The notes beneath the pieces were generated by a model. That model made no database searches and was not told the DNA's origin. It saw only the letters and a program-made list of their open reading frames with translations. 64,000 bases of DNA from contig NZ_CP026949.1 in assembly GCF_003065425.1 (NCBI RefSeq), positions 2,294,001-2,358,000 of the forward strand, given 5' to 3'. The DNA is from Mycetocola zhujimingii (GTDB lineage Bacteria > Actinomycetota > Actinomycetes > Actinomycetales > Microbacteriaceae). Below, piece after piece: positions 26,327 through 35,770 of this stretch; position 1 is the stretch's first letter, and the number at the start of each line of letters is the position of its first letter. The position numbers and the translations under genes are program-made.

Positions 26327-29242
26327 CGCACTGCCTCGCTCTCGGAGAAGTCGTCCTGCGCTTCGCCCGAGAGGTCTGCGTCTTCCTGCTGGCGGTCGAT
26401 CTCAGCGCCGAGGCTGCGGAGGATGTCGAGCGTGAGGCCGACGACCACGAGGTACACGCCGAAGTCGAAGATGGTCGACGAACCGAACGACAGGTGCCCG
26501 AGAATCGGCACGTCCGCCTCGAGGTAGACCGACTGCAGTGCCGCGCCGCCGAAGAACATCGAACCGATCGCCGTTCCAACGACGAGAGCGAGACCGAGTC
26601 CGAGGATCTTGCCGGCGTCGACGGGGATCGCCTCGGCGAGCTCGTACCGGCCCCCGGCAAGGTAACGGGCGACGAGCGCGAGCCCGGCGAGCAGTCCACC
26701 GGCGAACCCACCACCCGGCGCGTTGTGCCCGGCAAAGAGGAGGTACACCGACACCACGATTGCCGGGTGGAAGAGCAAACGGATGAGGACCTCGAGCAGG
26801 ACTGACCTGTGGTCGCGGGCGAGCGTCCGGCCGGCGAGCAACCAGCTCATGCGGTTCGAGCTGGCCTCGGGGCCCGGTGCGAGCGGGTCGACGACCACGC
26901 GGCGGCGATTGCGTCCTCGGCGCTGCTGCCTGGAGCCGGAGAGGCGCGGAATCGGCCCCGTCCTGCCCGTGACAAACAGGAGGCTCGCGATTCCCGTCGC
27001 GACGACGACGAGTACCGCGATCTCCCCCATGGTGTCCCACGCGCGAATGTCGACGAGGACGACGTTGATGATGTTGAAACCGTGAGCGCCTTCGACAGCG
27101 AGCCTCGGCCATTCGGTACCGATGCTCTCGGCCTGCCGCGCACCGAGCGCGATGAGCGCAACGACAGCCATGGTGAGTCCGACGGCGATACCGATCGCCG
27201 CACGGAGAATCCTCCCCACCGGCTTGTTCCGCTGGGCGATTTTGGTCGGCAGCCTGCGCAGGACCAGGACGAACACAACGAGGGTCACCATCTCGACGAG
27301 GGCCTGCGTGAGCGCGAGATCGGGTGCGCCGTGCAGCGCAAACAGGGCGACCATTCCGAAACCTGTGGTTCCGACCAGCAGCACCGCACTCATCCGCTGC
27401 TTCGCCCTGCCTGCCATCACGGCCGCCGTCGCAATGGCAACAGCAATAAGGACCTGCTCCGGGTAATCCCACCAACGGATGCTGTCTGGCCAGGTCCGGT
27501 TCATGGCGGACGCAACCCCGAGGGTCAGCACGTAGACGACAAGGATCGTGCCGAGGTACTGGGGCAGCCCGCCGCGCTGGGCGAAGATCGTCGTGCGAGC
27601 AGACAACCGATCGATGAACTGGACGATGAGCCAGTAGCCGCGTGAGCTGTCGAACATGGGCGACACGGCATCCTGGGCCCTGGCCACCCACTTGCGCCGG
27701 ATGAACAGGACGACACCGAGCAGCACCACGACCGCCGACACAGCGAGTGCGGGTTCGAAGCCGTGCCACAGCGCGAGGTGGTACTCCCCGTGACCCGGCA
27801 TGGTGTCGGCGTATGGCTGGAGGAAAGGGTCGACGGCGGATGCACCGAGACCGAGGGCGATCGTCGCAGCCGCGAGGATCGCGGGAGCGGTGAGAATGCC
27901 CCAGCCGTCAGAGTGCAGGACGGTCGGCGCGCGATCCGGCCGAGTGCCGAACGCGCCCCAGAAGAAACGGATGCTGTATGCGACGGTCAGCACGGAGCCG
28001 ACGGCGGTCCCGACGAGCGCGACCCAACCCCAGACGTCGCCCGCTCGACCGGCTTCGAGGAACGCCGTGAAAACAGCTTCCTTCGCCACGAAACCGAAGA
28101 GGGGCGGGATTCCGGCCATCGATGCAACAGCGATGAGGCTGATTGCCGCGAGCATCTTTGATTGCCTGCCGATGCCGGAGAGTTTGCGCCAGTCGCGCGT
28201 GCCTGCCCTGTGGTCGATGATGCCGACGACGAGGAAGAGCGCTGCCTTGTAGATGGCGTGGGCGACGAGCAGCGCGGCACCGGCTATGGCCGCGTCGTAT
28301 CCGCCGAAGCCGACGATGACCATGAGGAAGCCGAGCTGGCTCACCGTGCCGTAGGCGAGGACGAGCTTGAGGTCGTACTGGCGGAGCGACCGCCAGGCGC
28401 CGACGAGCATCGCCAGCACTCCGAGCGAAACGAGCACCTCGACCCAGCCAGGGGTATCCGAGTAACCGGGAGCCAGGCGCGCAACCAGGTAGATACCGGC
28501 CTTCACCATCGCGGCGGCGTGGAGGTATGCGCTCACCGGCGTTGGCGCTGCCATCGCGGCTGGGAGCCAGAAGTGGAACGGGACGATCGCCGACTTGGAG
28601 AGCGCTCCGACGAGGATCAGGAGGATCGCGACGGTCGTCGCCGGCGACCTGAGGCCCTGGTCGACGATCGAGGCGATGGATGTCGTTCCGGCCTGAACAC
28701 TGATCATCACGACGCCGATGAGCATCACGAGTCCGCCGAACGTGGTGACGAGGAGCGCCTGGAGCGCGGCACCTCTGCTCTCCTTGCGATCGACGTAGTG
28801 CCCGATGAGCAGGTAGCTCAGCACGCTCGTGATCTCCCAGAACATGAACATCACGATGATGTCGTCGGCGGTCACCAGGCCGTACATCGTGCCGGCGAAC
28901 GCGAGCAGGAGAGCCGCGAACCGGCCAAGGCCCGGTTCGTCGCTCGAGAAGTACCTGGCGCAATAGACGAGGACCAGCCCACCCACGCCGGTCACGATGA
29001 GAGCGAGCAGCCAGGCGAGGGTGTCGACCCGGAATGACAAAGCAATGCCGAGCTGAGGGATCCAGGGGATGGTCTCGACGACGGAACCGCCAGCGAGAAC
29101 CGTTTGGCGTCTGGGTCAGGGTGTAGGCGAACGCGCCGAACGGAAGCAGCGAGATGACGTAGAAGACCCGTGTCGACAACCACTTGGTGAGGATGTTCGT
29201 GGCGCACGAAACCGCGAAGAAGGCCAGCAGGAGAAGCGCCAT
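26323..29242 (-). CDS. mrpA: Mrp Na+/H+ antiporter subunit A fused to B, with an apparent frameshift
   Basis: Large membrane subunit homologous to NuoL, fused at its C-terminus to the MnhB domain (RLLFHPAIVVSVYLLFAGHNAPGGGFAGGL), so no separate mrpB exists. The main frame runs 29040-26323 (905 residues). The expected N-terminus (MALLLLAFFAVSCATNILTKWL, with FAYTLTQTP at its end) starts at ATG 29242 in another frame and joins the main frame only if one base is removed near the TTT at 29103-29105 (minus strand CCAAACGG). Removing one A restores QTPTVLAGGSVVETIPWIPQLG. The main frame alone has a stop upstream, and its first possible start is a TTG at 29040. It is either a sequencing error or a real mutation that removes the first helices. 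Confidence 0.85.
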
Positions 29243-29278
29243 GGAGGTCTCTCGGGTTTGGATCGATTGGTCTTCAGT

Positions 29279-30535
29279 TTAACCGACGGAAGAGGACTCC
29301 CCGACCGGTCGTTCGTCCCGCTGCCGTGACCGGCGCCTGGTGAGCTGGATGGTGAGGACAATAATCACGAGCCCAAGCAGGGTCAGCGCGACGTTCGCAA
29401 CCGGAAGGAATCCGACACCCTTCCAGTCAAGCAGGACGGCACCGACAAGCGCTCCGCCGCCGATCCCGGCGTTGAACGCGGTCGTGTAGAAGGCACTCGC
29501 GGTATCCCGGATCCGAGGGCTTGCCGTGTGCAGCATCCTCGTCTGCAGGAGCGGGGCGATCAGGCCGAACGCGAGCCCCCAGACCAGCAATGCGAGTCCC
29601 GACAGCCACAGCGTTGACGTCGACAGCGCCATCACCGTGACGGCGATGGCCGTTGCGCCCAGCGCAGTAATAAGGCCGAGCGATGTCCGTTTGGCGAAAA
29701 CCGTGCTCGTGAGCACGAGTCCGACCGCGCCCGCTCCCCCGTAGATGAAGAGGGCTGCGCTGAGGTGCTCCGGCGCGAGGCCCATGCTGTCGGTGACGAA
29801 CGGCGCGATGAAGGTGTAGAGCGCGTAGTGGCCGATCATGACAATCGCGACCGTGACACAGATCGCCGCGACCGGAAGAACCGTCGGGTCCCGGCGCGGT
29901 TCCGAATCGAGCCGGGGGACCACGGGCTCCCGTTCCACCTTCGGCAGCCAGCGCAGCACGGCGAGGGCGCCGAGACCGAGGGCGATGGCGATCGCCGCGA
30001 AGGCCCAGCGCCACCCGATCGACTGGCCGAGAACCGTGCCGAGTGGAACACCGAGAACGAACGCGAGGGTTCCACCGCCGAGCGTGATCGACACGGCTCT
30101 GGCGATCTGTTCCTTGGGCACCAGGTGTGCGGCGTACGCGGGCACGAGCGCCCAGAACAGGCCGTGCGCGAGGCCACCGAGTATCCGGGATGCGACGACG
30201 AGTTCGTAGGTGGGCGAAATCGCCGTGAGCAGGTTGCTGAGACCGAGCACGGTGAGGATGCCGACCATGAGCGCGTGTCGCGGCAGGCGAACCGTCGCCG
30301 CGGTGAGAGGTGCGCTCGAGATCACGACGGTGAAGGCGAAGAAGGTCACGAGCAGGCCGACCTGCGACGGCGTGACACCGAGGGAGCGGCTCATCTCGGG
30401 CAGAAGCCCGGTCGGGATCATCTCGCTCGAGACCGAGAGGAAGACTGTTGCGGCGAGCGCGATCAGGCCGACCCAGGGGAATGGGCCGGCGGCAGGCGCG
30501 GCGGCGCGCGGATGTGAAACGGAAGATGTGGTCAT
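29279..30535 (-). CDS. MFS transporter, DHA1-type drug/sugar exporter
   Basis: 418 residues with 12 predicted membrane helices. It matches the AraJ/SotB/CmlA branch: VFLSVSSEMIPTGLLPEMSRSLGVTPSQVGLL at the start, and GGLAHGLFWALVPAYAAHLVPKEQIARAVS in helices 4-5. These proteins export arabinose-like sugars, chloramphenicol or other small molecules; the substrate here is unknown. It lies 36 bases from the end of mrpA on the same strand but is transcribed first, so the Mrp genes may be downstream of it. Confidence 0.8.
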   Translation of the reverse strand: MTTSSVSHPRAAAPAAGPFPWVGLIALAATVFLSVSSEMIPTGLLPEMSRSLGVTPSQVGLLVTFFAFTVVISSAPLTAATVRLPRHALMVGILTVLGLSNLLTAISPTYELVVASRILGGLAHGLFWALVPAYAAHLVPKEQIARAVSITLGGGTLAFVLGVPLGTVLGQSIGWRWAFAAIAIALGLGALAVLRWLPKVEREPVVPRLDSEPRRDPTVLPVAAICVTVAIVMIGHYALYTFIAPFVTDSMGLAPEHLSAALFIYGGAGAVGLVLTSTVFAKRTSLGLITALGATAIAVTVMALSTSTLWLSGLALLVWGLAFGLIAPLLQTRMLHTASPRIRDTASAFYTTAFNAGIGGGALVGAVLLDWKGVGFLPVANVALTLLGLVIIVLTIQLTRRRSRQRDERPVGESSSVG

Positions 30536-30746
30536 CGGGGGTGTCCAATGATGGCGTTCACTCGATCGGCTCAGCGGCAGGATCCGAGTTCGTCTACGCG
30601 CTGATGTGCGCGCCCAGGGCCGACGGGAATGCGCCGACCACGATCGAGTCTACCCGAGAGCGCAATCGCGCAACCCTGCAGGCTGCCGCAATGTACGGCG
30701 TCCGTCACACAGCGCGACAACGCACGGTGCAGCATCCGTCACGCGT

Positions 30747-30758
30747 TAACCTTGAGGA
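30747..30758 (+). promoter_or_regulatory. -10 of purU, leaderless arrangement
   Basis: TAACCT (30747-30752), six bases, then GTG at 30759. A GAGGA overlaps the six bases but is too close to the start to act as a normal ribosome site. Confidence 0.55.
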
Positions 30759-31634
30759 GTGATCACAGCTTCCGCACACCACGAACCTCAGAACCACTGG
30801 GTCCTCACCTTTGTCTGCAGCGACCAGCCCGGCATCGTTCACGCGATCAGCGGGGCCGTCGTCGCCGCCAGGGGCAACATCACCGAGAGCCAGCAGTTCT
30901 CGAGCGCGGACACCGGGCGGTTCTTCATGCGCCTGCAGGTGGAATCACCGGGCAGCCGCGAGGACTTCGAGGCAGCGATAACCCCCGTCACCGAGCACTA
31001 CGACATGACCTGGCGCCTCGACGTCGTTGGGCGGCCCCTTCGCACGCTCGTACTCGCGTCGACAGCGGCGCACTGTGTCAACGACCTGCTGTTCCGCCAG
31101 CGGGCTGGACAGCTTCCCGTCGAGATTCCGCTCGTGCTGTCAAACCACGGCACCCTGCGCGACCTCGCTTCCTTCTACGGCGTTCCGTTCGAATCGATCC
31201 CGGTGACGGATGCCGCGTCCAAAGCGGCCTTCGAGAAGCGCATTCTCGACGCGGTCGACGAGTTCGACATCGAACTCGTCGTCCTGGCGAGGTACATGCA
31301 GATCATCTCCCCCGAACTCTGCGAGCGCCTCGCGGGCCGGGCCATCAACATCCACCACTCCTTCCTCCCCGGATTCAAGGGAGCGAACCCGTACCGCCAG
31401 GCCCACGCCCGCGGCGTGAAGCTCATCGGCGCAACAGCCCACTTCGTGACGAGCGACCTCGACGAGGGACCGATCATCGAGCAAAACGTTGTTCGGGTCG
31501 ATCACTCGCGGAGCGCGTCTGAGCTCGTCGCGATCGGCCAGGACGAGGAGAGCCGCACGCTCACCCAGGCGGTCAAGTGGTTCGCTGAAGACCGGGTGCT
31601 GCTCGACGGCGCTCGCACCATCATCTTCAAGTAG
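30759..31634 (+). CDS. purU: Formyltetrahydrofolate deformylase
   Basis: Hydrolyses 10-formyl-THF to formate and THF, balancing one-carbon pools and supplying formate for PurT-type reactions. 291 residues. An N-terminal ACT domain (VLTFVCSDQPGIVHAISGAVVAARGNITESQQF) is followed by a formyltransferase-fold domain. This has the catalytic Asn-His-Asp set in NIHHSFLPGFKGANPY and IGATAHFVTSDLDEGPIIEQ. Length is normal. It stands alone with its own leaderless-type promoter. Confidence 0.93.
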   Translation: MITASAHHEPQNHWVLTFVCSDQPGIVHAISGAVVAARGNITESQQFSSADTGRFFMRLQVESPGSREDFEAAITPVTEHYDMTWRLDVVGRPLRTLVLASTAAHCVNDLLFRQRAGQLPVEIPLVLSNHGTLRDLASFYGVPFESIPVTDAASKAAFEKRILDAVDEFDIELVVLARYMQIISPELCERLAGRAINIHHSFLPGFKGANPYRQAHARGVKLIGATAHFVTSDLDEGPIIEQNVVRVDHSRSASELVAIGQDEESRTLTQAVKWFAEDRVLLDGARTIIFK

Positions 31635-31673
31635 TCACGCGGCCGACCTGCGGCCCGACGCCATGGCCCCGCC

Positions 31674-31685
31674 TAAACTGGAGGG
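31674..31685 (+). promoter_or_regulatory. -10 of the YrdB-like gene, leaderless arrangement
   Basis: TAAACT (31674-31679), six bases, GTG at 31686. Confidence 0.5.
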
Positions 31686-32039
31686 GTGTCAGATACCTCG
31701 CAGCCCTCAGTAACGCCCAACGACATCCTCAGGCTCTTCCTCGAACTCTTTGCGATAGTGTCTCTCGGCATCTGGGGCTTCCTGGCCTGGTCGCTGCCAT
31801 GGAACTTCGTCATCGGGATCGGCGCTCCGGTGATCGCCATCCTGCTGTGGGGACTCTTCCGTTCCCCCCAGGCGGTCTTCCACATCGACCCGTACGGCAA
31901 GGCACTCATCGAACTCGCCGTCATGGGCGCGGCCGCACTCGCGTGGTGGGACCTGGGAGTCCCGTTCGTTGCCCTCGTCTTCGGCGTCGTCGCTGTCATC
32001 AGCGGCGTGGTGAACGGCCGGCGCGAGTTCAGCCGATGA
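31686..32039 (+). CDS. YrdB/DUF2568-family membrane protein
   Basis: 117 residues with four predicted membrane helices (ILRLFLELFAIVSLGIWGFLAW; FVIGIGAPVIAILLWGLF; ALIELAVMGAAALAWW; VALVFGVVAVISGVV). The pattern matches DUF2568 proteins, whose function is unknown. It overlaps the FAD oxidase gene by 4 bases, so the two are co-translated; a link between their functions is not evident. Confidence 0.7.
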   Translation: MSDTSQPSVTPNDILRLFLELFAIVSLGIWGFLAWSLPWNFVIGIGAPVIAILLWGLFRSPQAVFHIDPYGKALIELAVMGAAALAWWDLGVPFVALVFGVVAVISGVVNGRREFSR

Positions 32040-33388
32040 ACGTCGTCGGCCAGCTGGTCGCCGCGCTTGGCACCGCCGTTGTGACGGATGCCGCTGCGCT
32101 GGCGCTCACGCAGGCCGACAGGTCCGGCCACGTGTCGGCATCCGCCCCTCTCGCCGTGGTTCATGCGATGTCGGTGGCCGACATCGCCACAACGCTGCGC
32201 ATCGCCAACGCGACGGGAACGCCCGTGGTCACGCGTGGCGCTGGCACCGGCCTCGCCGGTGGGGCCATCGCGTCCGGCGGCGAGATTGTGCTCTCGACGC
32301 TCGCCATGGACCGCGTGCTCGAGATCAACCCGGCCGACCAGCTCGCGGTGATCGAACCGGGCATCCTCAACGGTCGTTTCAACGAGATCCTCGCTGAGCA
32401 CGGATTCTGGTTCGCACCGGACCCCGCGTCAAAGGCGATCTCCACCGTCGGCGGGAACATCGCGACCAACGCGGGTGGCCTGCTCTGCGCCAAGTACGGC
32501 GTCACGCGCGACGCGGTGCTTGGCCTTACCGTTGTCCTCGCCGACGGCGAGGTACTCGAGCTCGGTCACCGCAGCGTCAAGGGCGTCACCGGCCTCGACC
32601 TCACCGCCCTTTTCGTGGGGTCGGAGGGGCTGCTCGGTGTCATTGCCGGCGCGACAGTGCGCATCCGGCCACTCGTCGCCGGTGTCGTCGCGACGATCGC
32701 CGCCTATTTCCCGACGGTGACGGATGCCGCTGCCGCGTCCGCTGGCATCACCGCCGCCGGAATCCAACCAGCGGTAATGGAGATCATGGACGCGGCGTCG
32801 CTCGAGGCCACGGCTACCCTGCTTGCCCTCCCCTCCGTCTCCACCGGCGAGGCACACCTCGTCGTGCAGACCGACGGACCGGCCGCTGCGGCGGAAGCGG
32901 AGGAAGCGCTTGGCATCATCCTCGCGATGGGCGGGCGGGCGGAACTGTCGACGGATCCCGTCGTCGGCGAGCAGCTCCTCGCCGTTCGCCGGGCCATGCA
33001 CCCCGCGATGGCGCGGCTCGGAACCACCCTGATCGAAGACGTCTCAGTCCCCCGGAGCGCACTGCCGGCGATGTTCGCGGAGATCGTGCGGATCGAGCAG
33101 GCGTACGGCATCCGGATTCCCACCGTCGCCCACGCCGGGGACGGCAACCTTCACCCCAACTTCATCTTTGACGGCCCTGAGGTTCCCGACCTGATCTGGC
33201 GCGCGGCCGACGAACTCTTCGGAGCAGCGCTGAAGCTCGGCGGCACCCTGACCGGTGAACACGGCATCGGGATCCTCAAGAAACGCTGGCTGGGCGATGA
33301 GCTGGGCGAGACCCAGCTTGAACTTCAACGGCGCATCAAGGCGGTTTTTGACCCGAACGGCATCCTCAATCCAGGCAAGGTCTTCTAG
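32036..33388 (+). CDS. FAD-linked oxidase (GlcD / D-lactate dehydrogenase-like)
   Basis: 450 residues of the PCMH-type FAD family. The FAD-binding half has VVTRGAGTGLAGGAIASGGEIVLST and TVGGNIATNAGGLLCAKYG. The C-terminal FAD-oxidase domain has the active-site HAGDGNLHPNFIF and TGEHGIGILKKRWL. Likely substrates are glycolate, D-lactate or another 2-hydroxyacid. No GlcE/GlcF partners are adjacent, so a single-subunit D-lactate or 2-hydroxyglutarate type dehydrogenase is more likely. The start at 32036 overlaps the preceding stop (ATGA). Confidence 0.87.
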   Translation: MNVVGQLVAALGTAVVTDAAALALTQADRSGHVSASAPLAVVHAMSVADIATTLRIANATGTPVVTRGAGTGLAGGAIASGGEIVLSTLAMDRVLEINPADQLAVIEPGILNGRFNEILAEHGFWFAPDPASKAISTVGGNIATNAGGLLCAKYGVTRDAVLGLTVVLADGEVLELGHRSVKGVTGLDLTALFVGSEGLLGVIAGATVRIRPLVAGVVATIAAYFPTVTDAAAASAGITAAGIQPAVMEIMDAASLEATATLLALPSVSTGEAHLVVQTDGPAAAAEAEEALGIILAMGGRAELSTDPVVGEQLLAVRRAMHPAMARLGTTLIEDVSVPRSALPAMFAEIVRIEQAYGIRIPTVAHAGDGNLHPNFIFDGPEVPDLIWRAADELFGAALKLGGTLTGEHGIGILKKRWLGDELGETQLELQRRIKAVFDPNGILNPGKVF

Positions 33389-33431
33389 CGCGCCACCTTC
33401 CGCCGCCACGCTGCGCCCGCACTCCCTCGAG

Positions 33432-33491
33432 AACATCAGTTCCGGTCGAGCGCATCGGTTGCGCCGGGTGTTTTCGACCGGAACTGATGTT
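33432..33491. terminator. Long palindrome after the FAD oxidase; REP-like copy B
   Basis: Perfect 18-base-pair stem (33432-33449 with 33474-33491). The 24-base loop itself contains a small hairpin, GCGCA/TGCGC. It lies between convergent genes and likely terminates both. Bases 33447-33484 match copy A at 21409-21446 at 33 of 38 positions. Confidence 0.7.
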
Positions 33492-33542
33492 TTCGGCCTC
33501 GGCCGCCCCGACGGGCACCGGCTCCGGTTCCGCGCGAGTCGG

Positions 33543-34349
33543 CTAGCGCGCCACTTCCCAGGCCACGAGCTGCTCGACACTCTCCGGGGTTGTGTCACCG
33601 ATGAGGATGCCTCCGGGCGCGGACAACGGCGCGAACCCCGCTGCGGTGGCGACTTTCGGGTGGGCGTCGAGAATCACAAAGCGCCCCTCTGACGCCGTGT
33701 TGAGCGCGGCAGCGACGATCCCAAGCAGGTGAGCGTCGAGCTCTTCCCACATCAGCGCTTCACCGGGCTGAGCCAGTTGTCCATCTGGCCCGACCGCGTT
33801 GTCCTGCATCGCCCAGGTGAGCACGCCATGAACCGGACCGCTGATGGTGGCGGTCATCGGCTCATCGCCGTCGACATCCCAGATAACGCCCGACTCCCGG
33901 CCGGATTCGTACCGGGTGAGGTAGCGGATCATTTGGGGGTCGAGAACGCCACGCTCGACGCTGAACGGCAGGATCACCAGCTGGTCGATGACGCGCGGGT
34001 CTCCTGCCATCGCGAGCTCGAGAAGGGAGACCTCACCGCGCTGGTAGCGCTCAGCGGTGCGCTGGCCATCGACATCGCCAGGCTCAAGCGCGAAGACGCG
34101 GGAGTCGGTGAACAGGACCACCGTGTCGACGTTGAGGGCAGAGCGCGCCACCAGGAGCGGCCCGGCGAGAGCGTCGAGGGTGGGCAGCGCGAAAGCGAAG
34201 ACCTGGCGGCCACCGCTCCAGCCCTCGATGAGAATCGACCAGTCCGACTGGGAGTCGCCGATCGCTCGTTCGCGGCGCATCCGGGCGCGCGCAGCCAGTT
34301 GCCCAGGCGAGAGCAGGTCGACCACGATGTCGCTCAAATCCCCTGCCAC
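33543..34349 (-). CDS. Conserved-looking hypothetical protein
   Basis: 268 residues, not recognised. It is soluble-looking, with no signal peptide and no membrane helix. The middle contains regular strands (ILIEGWSGGRQVFAFALP, VDTVVLFTDSRVFALEPGDVDG, QLVILPFSVERGVLDPQMIRYLTRYESG), and the C-terminus has FVILDAHPKVATAAGFAPL. The GTG start overlaps the nagB stop region by 16 bases, so it is probably co-transcribed with nagB. Codon use is like its neighbours. A later start cannot be excluded. Confidence 0.6.
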   Translation of the reverse strand: MAGDLSDIVVDLLSPGQLAARARMRRERAIGDSQSDWSILIEGWSGGRQVFAFALPTLDALAGPLLVARSALNVDTVVLFTDSRVFALEPGDVDGQRTAERYQRGEVSLLELAMAGDPRVIDQLVILPFSVERGVLDPQMIRYLTRYESGRESGVIWDVDGDEPMTATISGPVHGVLTWAMQDNAVGPDGQLAQPGEALMWEELDAHLLGIVAAALNTASEGRFVILDAHPKVATAAGFAPLSAPGGILIGDTTPESVEQLVAWEVAR

Positions 34350-35113
34350 TCTGGCTTGTTGTCGAACGTGTACCTGTAGTAATCGGCGAGCCTGAGTTTC
34401 GACGCAGCCGCTTCGTCGACGACGACCGTCGTGTGCGGGTGCAGCTGGATCGCCGAACCGGGAAGCATCGAACTCAGCGGTCCCTCGACCGCTGCGGCGA
34501 CAGCATCCGCTTTGCCCTCGCCGAACGCGAGCAGCACGAGGTGCCTTGCCCGCAGGATGGTGCCGAGGCCCTGCGTAATGCAGTGCATGGGGACCTGGTC
34601 AGGAGAGTCGAAGAACCTGGCGTTGTCTGAACGGGTGCGCTCGGTGAGCGTCTTTACCCGGGTGAGGGAGGCGAACGACGATCCCGGCTCGTTGAAGCCG
34701 ATGTGACCGTCGGAACCGATGCCGAGGATCTGCAGGTCGACCCCGCCAGCCTCGTGGATCGCTCGCTCGTAGTCCGCACCGGCGGACCGGATGGTTTCGG
34801 TCGCTCCGTTGGGAACGTGAATCCGCTCCGGCACCAGTCCGAGCGGTTCAACGACCTCGCGGTTGATCACTGATGTGTAGCTTTCGGGGTGGGACGCCGG
34901 CAGCCCGACGTACTCGTCAAGGGCGAAGGCTGACACCTTGCCGAGGTCGATATCTCCGACTCGCGCCGCAAGCGCCTCGTACACCGGCAGCGGTGTCGAC
35001 CCTGTGGCGAGGCCGAGAACCGCATCGGGCTTCGACGCGATCAGCGACAGGATGGCATCGGCCACCAGATCGCCAGCGGCGCGGGAATTTTCGACGATAA
35101 CAACTTCAGCCAT
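34334..35113 (-). CDS. nagB: Glucosamine-6-phosphate deaminase
   Basis: Converts glucosamine-6-phosphate to fructose-6-phosphate and ammonia. 259 residues with the family motifs LGLATGSTPLPVYEAL, FALDEYVGLPASHPESY, ILGIGSDGHIGFNEPGSSF and the late LHPHTTVVVDEAAAS. It serves the gluco branch of amino-sugar use, whereas the operon at 15761-21394 looks galacto-specific. ATG 35113 is chosen; the longer frame upstream lacks similarity. It is monocistronic or paired with the unknown gene downstream. Confidence 0.93.
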   Translation of the reverse strand: MAEVVIVENSRAAGDLVADAILSLIASKPDAVLGLATGSTPLPVYEALAARVGDIDLGKVSAFALDEYVGLPASHPESYTSVINREVVEPLGLVPERIHVPNGATETIRSAGADYERAIHEAGGVDLQILGIGSDGHIGFNEPGSSFASLTRVKTLTERTRSDNARFFDSPDQVPMHCITQGLGTILRARHLVLLAFGEGKADAVAAAVEGPLSSMLPGSAIQLHPHTTVVVDEAAASKLRLADYYRYTFDNKPEWQGI

Positions 35114-35285
35114 GGACTCACATTCTTCTTTGGTGTGCGGGTATAACTGCTCACAGTCTGCCATGCGGCGCGGTATCGCTTCTGCGGAGAAGCCAGTGGC
35201 AGCACGAGTTCTCCCATACTCACGCTGATACAGTCGAGTCGATCACTCATCGCTCTCACCCAGCACTTTCTTTCAGGGGGAACTT

Positions 35286-35705
35286 GTGTCCAGGAACCGA
35301 ACAACCAGCGCGGCAACGATCGGCATCATTGCCGTAGCGGGCCTTTTCCTCACCGGGTGCGCTGGTGGGCAGTCGAAGGCGGAGGCCTGCTCGATCGTGC
35401 AGACAACACTCGAGGATGCACAGACCGAACTCACCGACAGTGTTTCATCGTTCGGGAACGACCCGGTCGCCGGCGCTGAAGCCGTGACCGAGCTCTCGGA
35501 GACCTTCTCGGAGGCGAACGACAAGATCACCAACGAAGACGTCAAGCCGGAAAGCACCAAGGCCACAGAGGCGCTCAGCGGTTTCGCGGAGCAAATGGAA
35601 ATCGCGGCCGCCGACCCCGATAACGCGGACCAGACGGCGCTCACCGATGCCATTACCGAGGTCCAGACCACGTTCGGCGACCTGCAGACCGTCTGCCAGG
35701 GCTAA
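35286..35705 (+). CDS. Small predicted lipoprotein
   Basis: 139 residues. A signal peptide with hydrophobic core TIGIIAVAGLFL ends in the lipobox LTGC, with the acylated cysteine at residue 25. The mature part is acidic and helical, with one late cysteine (TVCQG) that could pair with the early one (EACSI). AGGGGG precedes the GTG by five bases. No function is recognised. It ends at a strong bidirectional terminator shared with icd. Confidence 0.75.
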   Translation: MSRNRTTSAATIGIIAVAGLFLTGCAGGQSKAEACSIVQTTLEDAQTELTDSVSSFGNDPVAGAEAVTELSETFSEANDKITNEDVKPESTKATEALSGFAEQMEIAAADPDNADQTALTDAITEVQTTFGDLQTVCQG

Positions 35706-35719
35706 CACCCGCAGCACAA

Positions 35720-35760
35720 CGAAAACGCTCCCCGATCCTGTGGATCGGGGAGCGTTTTCG
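35720..35760. terminator. Bidirectional terminator between the lipoprotein gene and icd
   Basis: Perfect 18-base-pair stem (35720-35737 with 35743-35760), five-base loop. Each arm ends in CGAAAAC/GTTTTCG, so both strands have a short T run inside the stem end. Confidence 0.88.
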
Positions 35761-35770
35761 TGTTGGGGGT

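Noticed and set aside
26809-27645. Long plus-strand frame antisense to mrpA
   Set aside because: Composition follows the antisense of membrane codons (Asp/Glu/Arg-rich); mrpA motifs on the other strand are unambiguous.
29040-29042. TTG at 29040 as the genuine start of mrpA
   Set aside because: The expected N-terminal helices are encoded upstream in another frame, so a frameshift explains the data better than a late TTG start.
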